Positions 60,701 to 64,000 of a DNA stretch of 64,000 nt are shown here, piece after piece. A program made the position numbers and the translations under genes. The stretch covers positions 6,014,001-6,078,000 of the forward strand of contig JAMPIQ010000002.1 of the NCBI GenBank assembly GCA_024699855.1, given 5' to 3'. Position 1 is the stretch's first letter, and every line of letters starts with the position of its first letter. The notes beneath the pieces were generated by a model. That model saw nothing but the letters and a program-made list of their open reading frames with translations. It ran no database searches and was not told the origin of the DNA. Origin of the DNA: Aphelenchoides besseyi. Lineage: Eukaryota; Nematoda; Chromadorea; Rhabditida; Aphelenchoididae.

Positions 60701-61088
60701 ACTCAATAGTACGAGCCAACAAGTTGAGGGTCGTCATAGTGAGCATTATGTTAACATGAAAAGTTTCGTATTTCGAACGATTGTAGGTATTTGAGCAGAA
60801 ATACAAGAATGAAATTGACCTTTCAATTCGTTTGTTTTCTACTCAAAGGAACCTTTTCGCTTTATCGTCAGCAAATTCCGTCTAATCGTATTGGAGATTA
60901 GCGGATTCCAAATTTAACTGAAAACTAGAAGATTAATCCCAACACACGCAAAACCATCTTATCGGCTTATTGCCCTAACTATCCAAGTACAAACCTGGGC
61001 TAAACAGACGCAACAAATTGGTCTTCACAACGAACATCCGATAATTTTTCATTGACAGTTTTCATCAGCAAAAGTCTCGTTGGTTGCG
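57701..61088. other. No recognisable gene
   Basis: About 3.4 kb of the same CpG-rich, ORF-rich but domain-free character as 50-57.6 kb. A 118-codon minus frame (60450-60806) and shorter ones have no support. It includes the promoter region of the CHK-like kinase gene. Confidence 0.4.
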
Positions 61089-62428
61089 ATGGCTGGAATG
61101 TTCTCCGAGCGACCGTCGTTGTCTCGTTACGACAGTGTTTCTCATTACGCATTGGGGTTATTGAACGATGCTTTGAGCAGCAGTACAGTAGGTTTACTGG
61201 CTGACAATAACAATTATTTATTGCAGAAATCGAATGCAGATGTCAAGTCTGTTGTCAGTGGTAGTGGAAATGCCTCGGAAATTTACTGCATTCAACTGAA
61301 CAATGGCGGCTATTCGTCCAGTATGATTGCAAAGGTATGATTGCTAAACACCGACCGTGTAATCGAAGAGTTTAAGATTCCAAATCAAGAGTACGTGCAT
61401 GGACAATGGGATCATACGAAAAGTGTTTTTTTGTTACCGAACGATCACAACCGAAAAGGTTTTTAATTGAAAACTGCTGAATTTAAACTGTTTTTTAGTG
61501 TCGTCTATTAAGACGGAGATGTTGGTTGCCGATCTTCATAATCGAGAAGTGCTGTTTTTGCGTTACGCAAGTTTGAATATTCAAAATGAACTGAAGTTCC
61601 CCACATTATATCACGGAGATTTTATTAGTGATGATCAGGATGGAATCATTCTCATGGAGGATTTCACAAAACAAGTGTCGAACATCGACACACATACTTT
61701 GTCAATATCCCAAGTCGAATTGTTAATTGACGAGATCTGTAAACTTCAAATTGGTTGTGTCAATGATCGTGAACTTGTCGAGCATTTTCCTCTTCTCGAC
61801 AGTCAACTCGAAGTGATCTCTCGGAACGTGATTATGAGCGTTGGTGTGCTTGATAACCGCCGGCTTTCGTGGTTTACGAAAAGCGTTCAAGATCGTGTTT
61901 GCAAGTTGGCTGAGCCAAGTCAACTAAGATCGTTGCTTGCAAGTTCGAATGGAATCAATGTTCTTTGTCATGGAAACCTCACGGTGAAGGATACACTTTG
62001 GCATCAAACCAACGACTCGCAATTTGAAATACTTTCAATAATCGACTGGCAATGTTCTCATGTCGGTAATTAAAAATGTGTTGTAAGGTTGTTAGTTGCA
62101 TTTAGGATCACAAACTACTGATCTTGCTACAGCTTTGGCAGTCAATTTGACTTCATTCGATCGTCAAAAAGCAGAATGCGAGTTGATTCGCCGGTACGTT
62201 AACAATTGGAATAAAATTGATGGTATGAAGAAGTTGAGTTTATCGGAGGTAAAATTCGTTCATTAAATCAAAACGGTCTTGGATTTTCAGGTTAAGCTCA
62301 TGTATCAAGAATCGTTGAAATACGCTGTTCTTATACTACTTACTAACTTGAATACCAACAAGTGCATCGACAATTCATTGAATGACATTTTAATTGAACG
62401 ATTGAAAAGTTTAATTGGGTTCGTTTGA
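61089..62428 (+). CDS. CHK kinase-like protein (choline/ecdysteroid kinase-like, nematode DUF1679 group), altered catalytic loop
   Basis: Five exons joined in phase: MAGMFSERPSLSRYDSVSHY, VVSGSGNASEIYCIQLNNGG (nucleotide loop region), then across a 42 nt intron IPNQEYVHGQWDHTKSVFLL, then VSSIKTEMLVADLHNREVLF with the Lys/Glu pair region, LKFPTLYHGDFISDDQDGII and LMEDF. The catalytic loop reads VLCHGNLTVKDTLW where the family has HGD-L-W-x-x-N-x-[LM]-W, so the catalytic Asp is Asn and the metal-binding Asn is Asp. The DFG-equivalent IDWQCSHVG is intact. It ends LIERLKSLIGFV-TGA. About 400 residues. These enzymes phosphorylate small alcohols such as choline or ecdysteroids; here activity is doubtful. 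Confidence 0.88.
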
Positions 62429-63646
62429 AACGAAAGCTTTTTAAATCTCGAATTCGTTTACTTTCACTAATTACGTATTGTATTAGCGACATAAACTCTT
62501 GGTCATTTTGATTGAAACATCATCGACTGCGGAGGTTGTGGACGTACAGAAAAAGGAGTACGAGATGACGACTTGTGTTCGTCGTTCAATCAAATTTATT
62601 CACCCACGCTTTGAGTTGACGGGAAAACTCGAAGAAATCTGCGCTCTTTCACTCGTCACCGAACTTTTATCTTTCAGCGTAATTGTCACTTTTTTCGGTC
62701 AAATGAAGAGACATTCCAGTTACTGTAATGTTTAAGGTTTTCGATTTTTGATGAGAAAACCGGTCGCCCTTTTTTCGACTTCTAATGCCAAGTATATTGG
62801 CTGCAACTAATAGCCATGGGCTTCTAATTACGATACCAAGAAGGCTTCTTTAATTTTGAAAAGAACATCGATTACAGGAGTCTCAATCAGAACTCCAATT
62901 GTTTTCGAATGTCTACGTGTAACTGCACCGTGAAATGATGTTTATCACGCCTTTGCAAAATAATCAACACAGATTGTTGTGAGCGGGAGCTTTTGATGCA
63001 CTCATTTCGGCTTCCATTACCTCCTACTGACCGTACTCGTGTTCTCTTCAGCTCTCGGTAATTAGAGCAACGAGTGTACGACTTCTCGTCGGCCTACAGA
63101 ACTACGACCTTTTGTCTCGTTCCAAACAACTTTCTCGCGTGATTCAACGATTGCCTTGTAGACCAATTCTAAGGGACAATTTGAAGCCAATTCTTTTTGT
63201 CAGAGCAATTAGTTAAGATCGTTAATCGCTGTTGCAATACCAATTCATTTGATTTATCTATTTGTTCGAATCAAAATAGACTTAAAATCTTTTTATGAGC
63301 AGATTTCTATATGCCAATTTGTATTCTGCAGACCGAATGATACCGAGTGGATTTCGATCTCTGTGACATTCGAAATAAACGCGAATTCTTAATCAAGAGT
63401 AGGCAGCTCTTTTCCGGTCTTTTGTTACAACGCGGATATCAAACGAGACTGCGTCTATTCACGAGCTTTTGATTGTAATCCTGACATCTTACTCGTCCAT
63501 TGAATTCTCTAATTTGCGTGGAATACACGTCAATTCCCTTGATACAATTAAATCGCAAATTGGCTCCCAAGGATCGTCGCCCGGTTTTACTTCCGTCAAA
63601 GTTTTAGACTATGCAATTGACTGGCTGAGTGAGCTCAACATTAACG
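62429..63646. other. Intergenic, no clear gene
   Basis: A 78-codon frame (62499-62735) and a 64-codon frame (63469-63663) are open without splice or family support. It holds the CHK gene 3' UTR and the promoter of the transporter gene. Confidence 0.4.
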
Positions 63647-64000
63647 ATGGACATGGACGATAGAGTAAGTTGGTTTGTGTTGAAAAATCGAAAACTTCAC
63701 GAGTTTGATGAAAGACGATGAGCAATCACACGTGTATCATCATTCTCGGTGGTTCTTGCGATTTCTTGGTTTTTGACGTAACAACTTCCAATAGTTAACA
63801 TCGACTACTGAACTTTTTAACAATCGCCTTTACAGAAATATATCGTTTGTCCACAGCAGTTGGCGTTGGGAATGAAAATTCAACATCGCACTTACAAGTC
63901 GTATAACTTGAGATGGTTCATTTTATTGACTGTAAGTTTATTGGCCCTCTCTAATGCAACGATCTGGATTGCGTTTGCGCCTTTGCACTTGGCAACAACT
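63647..64000 (+). CDS. 5' end of a major facilitator transporter, FLVCR/SLC49-like (runs off the window)
   Basis: ATG 63647 gives MDMDDR (exon 63647-63664), then a 171 nt intron and KYIVCPQQLALGMKIQHRTY, KSYNLRWFILLTVSLLALSN, ATIWIAFAPLHLATT to the window end. The 'Y-x-x-RW-x-[VI]-L...S-L-x-[AS]-L-x-N-A-x-x-W-I' pattern is the start of the first membrane helix in FLVCR and related SLC49 heme/choline transporters. Only one helix is inside the window, so the assignment rests on that motif. The gene is incomplete because of the window edge, not damage. Confidence 0.6.

Overview
The window looks like nuclear DNA of a nematode, most likely a chromadorean outside Caenorhabditis. Reasons: genes are split by many tiny introns (mostly 38-50 nt, GT...TTTCAG or ...TTTTAG); several start codons sit right behind a TTTCAG-type acceptor, as expected for trans-splicing; and nematode-typical families occur (pepsin-inhibitor-3-like repeat, nematode CHK-like kinase, an EGL-36/Shaw-type Kv channel). 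No bacterial operons, CRISPR arrays or viral genes were seen. All exon joins were made by eye from reading frame and splice phase; no search was run.

Region 1 (1-11.5 kb) is gene-dense: an acidic protein running into a short-chain dehydrogenase domain (-), the NatA auxiliary subunit NAA15 (-), a small single-pass membrane protein (-), a 3-oxo-5-alpha-steroid 4-dehydrogenase (+), a TRM10-type tRNA methyltransferase (+), a small cysteine-rich secreted protein (+), a membrane-anchored EEP-fold phosphodiesterase (-), a tiny unknown gene (+) and a secreted pepsin-inhibitor-like protein (+).

Region 2 (11.5-20 kb) is a rearranged block. Two divergently oriented paralogues with an N-terminal ubiquitin-like domain (13.2-14.9 kb minus, 17.2-18.8 kb plus) surround a decayed non-LTR reverse transcriptase and a small unknown gene. 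tRNA-like relics and a diverged direct repeat (near 11.7 and 19.4 kb) lie around them. The minus copy appears cut short by a nonsense codon.

Region 3 (20-39 kb): an SLC25A29-like mitochondrial carrier with two candidate first exons, a one-repeat TSP1 secreted protein, a poorly resolved stretch (24.7-29.2 kb) with plausible exons on both strands, the Kv3/Shaw-type channel with an unusual GFGD filter, and a mucin-like protein with TSP1 domains at both ends and a 2.9 kb intron.

Region 4 (39-50 kb): exons of one or two membrane proteins (-), then a BCL11-type zinc-finger transcription factor (-). Upstream of BCL11 lies about 11 kb (50-61 kb) with no convincing gene except a 36-codon secreted-peptide ORF; many ORFs there are open on both strands and look like chance. 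Region 5 (61-64 kb): a CHK-like kinase with an altered catalytic loop and the start of an FLVCR/SLC49-type MFS transporter that runs off the window.
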